Source: Verrucomicrobiota bacterium | GTDB lineage: Bacteria; Verrucomicrobiota; Verrucomicrobiia; Verrucomicrobiales; Verrucomicrobiaceae | NCBI GenBank assembly: GCA_009885275.1 | Contig: VFKY01000004.1 | Span: 1-5,030, forward strand | DNA: 5,030 nucleotides | Direction: 5' to 3' | In this document: positions 4,692-5,030 of the stretch, one piece after another | How positions within the stretch are numbered: position 1 is the stretch's first letter | How the letters are laid out: the number at the start of each line of letters is the position of its first letter | The notes under the pieces: generated by a model | What the model was told of the DNA's origin: nothing | The model's input: only the letters and a program-made list of their open reading frames with translations | Database searches by the model: none | Position numbers and translations under genes: made by a program

Positions 4692-5030
4692 ATGCCAAGC
4701 ATCTCGCCTGTTTCTCATCTTTTTCGTTTGTTGACACACTACCCATGGCGAGTGGTGGCAGGCATCAGCATGGCGATTGCCGGCACCTTGCTGGGGTTCG
4801 TGTTCCCAGGGCTAGCCCAGTGGTTTCTCGATGACATCATTCCCAAGCGTAATACGGAGCAAATTCTCTCAGTGTCTTTGATGGCGCTCGGCGCCATGGC
4901 CTTGCGTCAGTTCTTCTACAGCATGCGCACGCTGGCAAACAACGCTTTCGAGCTGCGCATGACCTACGACCTGCGCAGCCGCCTGCACAGCAAGATCCAG
5001 CATCTTCCCCTCAAATGGTTTGACCGTCAA
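4692..5030 (+). CDS. ABC exporter, N-terminal part of transmembrane domain (cut by window end)
   Basis: An open frame from the ATG at 4692 to the last base gives 113 residues with no stop. Two hydrophobic segments lie at about residues 21-44 and 56-78. They are followed by an amphipathic region ending in YDLRSRLHSKIQHLPLKWFDRQ (92-113, shown across its key residues: Tyr92, Arg95, Arg97, Leu105-Pro106, Phe110-Asp111). This matches the first intracellular loop of type I ABC exporters (MsbA/lipid, peptide or toxin exporters), where a pattern like LRxxLxxxLxxLPxxFFD is common. The nucleotide-binding domain would lie beyond the window, so half-transporter or full fusion and substrate cannot be judged. 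No leader peptidase C39 domain precedes the membrane part. No SD is seen; the bases before the ATG are pyrimidine-rich. The gene is divergent from the glycine-zipper lipoprotein gene, and its base composition looks more GC-rich than that gene's. Confidence 0.88.
   Translation, partial: MPSISPVSHLFRLLTHYPWRVVAGISMAIAGTLLGFVFPGLAQWFLDDIIPKRNTEQILSVSLMALGAMALRQFFYSMRTLANNAFELRMTYDLRSRLHSKIQHLPLKWFDRQ

Noticed and set aside
4733..4738. TTGACA, a perfect -35 word
   Set aside because: It lies inside the ABC exporter coding sequence (Leu-Thr codons), and no suitable -10 box or following gene start accompanies it.

Overview
The window reads as ordinary chromosomal DNA from a Gram-negative bacterium. 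Evidence for this is two lipoprotein-type signal peptides with lipoboxes, a periplasmic-type PDZ/S41 protease, an HU-class nucleoid protein and an ABC exporter. Base composition is balanced, and most start codons lack a Shine-Dalgarno (SD) sequence. The overall protein style reminds me of Verrucomicrobiota, but that is an impression from the sequences, not a demonstrated assignment. I see no insertion sequences, CRISPR arrays, tRNA or rRNA genes, or phage genes.

Layout: a gamma-class carbonic anhydrase-like protein (8-538, minus) is divergent from an HU-family DNA-binding protein (666-941, plus) across a 127-base gap that holds a good candidate promoter for HU. HU is followed by three successive hairpins, the last a strong intrinsic terminator ending near 1015. 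It converges there on pabB (1020-2246, minus). Upstream of pabB on the same strand are an S41/PDZ carboxy-terminal protease (2311-3555), an 82-residue lipoprotein (3607-3855) and a 207-residue glycine-zipper lipoprotein (3921-4544). These four minus-strand genes have gaps of 51-65 bases and could form one transcript running from about 4580 down to pabB, with a possible internal promoter before the small lipoprotein. A 147-base gap then separates them from a divergent ABC exporter gene (4692 onward, plus) that is cut by the window edge.

Functionally, the three genes upstream of pabB look like an envelope group: two lipoproteins and an exported protease. pabB is a folate-pathway enzyme that seems to sit at the end of the group by position only. 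The gamma carbonic anhydrase, HU and the ABC exporter are independent units. The more interesting points are a hairpin that could hide the SD of the protease gene, a very regular GxxxG register in the large lipoprotein, a possible leaderless promoter for the small lipoprotein, and repeat and dyad elements in the intergenic regions. I did not find a convincing new biological system here.
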